Assembly (NCBI GenBank): GCA_020058145.1
Contig: JAGVEP010000323.1
Location: 1 to 5,383, forward strand
Length of the DNA stretch: 5,383 bases
Direction of reading: 5' to 3'
Source of the DNA: Phycisphaerae bacterium
GTDB taxonomy: Bacteria; Planctomycetota; Phycisphaerae; UBA1845; Fen-1342
Position numbers and translations under genes: made by a program. Positions 5,280 through 5,383 of the stretch are shown here, piece by piece. The stretch's first letter is position 1, and every line of letters begins with the position of its first letter. Under the pieces are notes generated by a model. It was not told where the DNA came from. It did not search any database and was given only the letters and a program-made list of their open reading frames with translations.

Positions 5280-5383
5280 GTGTGCTTAGCTCGACTTTTG
5301 CCATTTTGTGGTCCTTCACGCGGCCCGACTCAAGTGCTCCAGCAGCGTGAGGCGTAATCGTCTCGGGAGTTTTGCGACCCCCG

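Overview
The window holds one large gene and its flanks. The gene (714-5123, + strand) encodes a secreted, cysteine-rich, multidomain protein of 1469 residues. It has a Sec signal peptide, several beta-rich domains, nine copies of a six-cysteine module of about 35 residues (GACC...DGSC...DC...C..NPC), and a C-terminal pair of EF-hand/dockerin-like loops of the 'FEDINPFV' type. From memory, this combination is typical of the giant exported proteins of Planctomycetota, especially Phycisphaerae-like and uncultured lineages. The GC-rich DNA and the flanking palindromic repeats fit that. The phylum is inferred from protein style, not from a marker gene.

Layout: 1-135 holds two GC-rich inverted repeats of REP/intergenic-palindrome type. 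136-700 has no convincing gene, only a small perfect hairpin at 649-666 before the gene. A clear Shine-Dalgarno (701-706) precedes the ATG at 714. The coding sequence runs to the TAG at 5121-5123. From 5142 to 5279 four hairpins follow one another; the third has a perfect 14-bp stem followed by TTTT and is the likely transcription terminator. From 5280 to the end nothing is certain, but a short minus-strand open frame (5316-5381) could be the tail of a convergent gene.

Protein architecture (ATG = residue 1): signal peptide 1-20; N-terminal beta domain 21-257; Cys module M1 258-294; jelly-roll/MAM-like domain 295-474; M2-M5 in near-tandem 475-628; nidogen-like beta domain 629-817; M6-M7 860-and-before pair 818-897; PPC-like domain 898-1060; M8 1061-1095; second PPC-like domain with an NDEC start 1098-1233; Trp-rich beta domain 1234-1372; M9 1373-1405; dockerin-like Ca-binding pair 1406-1469. 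No catalytic domain is recognisable. The most reasonable reading is an extracellular binding, scaffold or surface protein in which small, probably disulfide-bonded modules act as spacers between larger beta domains. Its partner, substrate and exact role cannot be told from the sequence. The gene appears to be a single-gene transcription unit.
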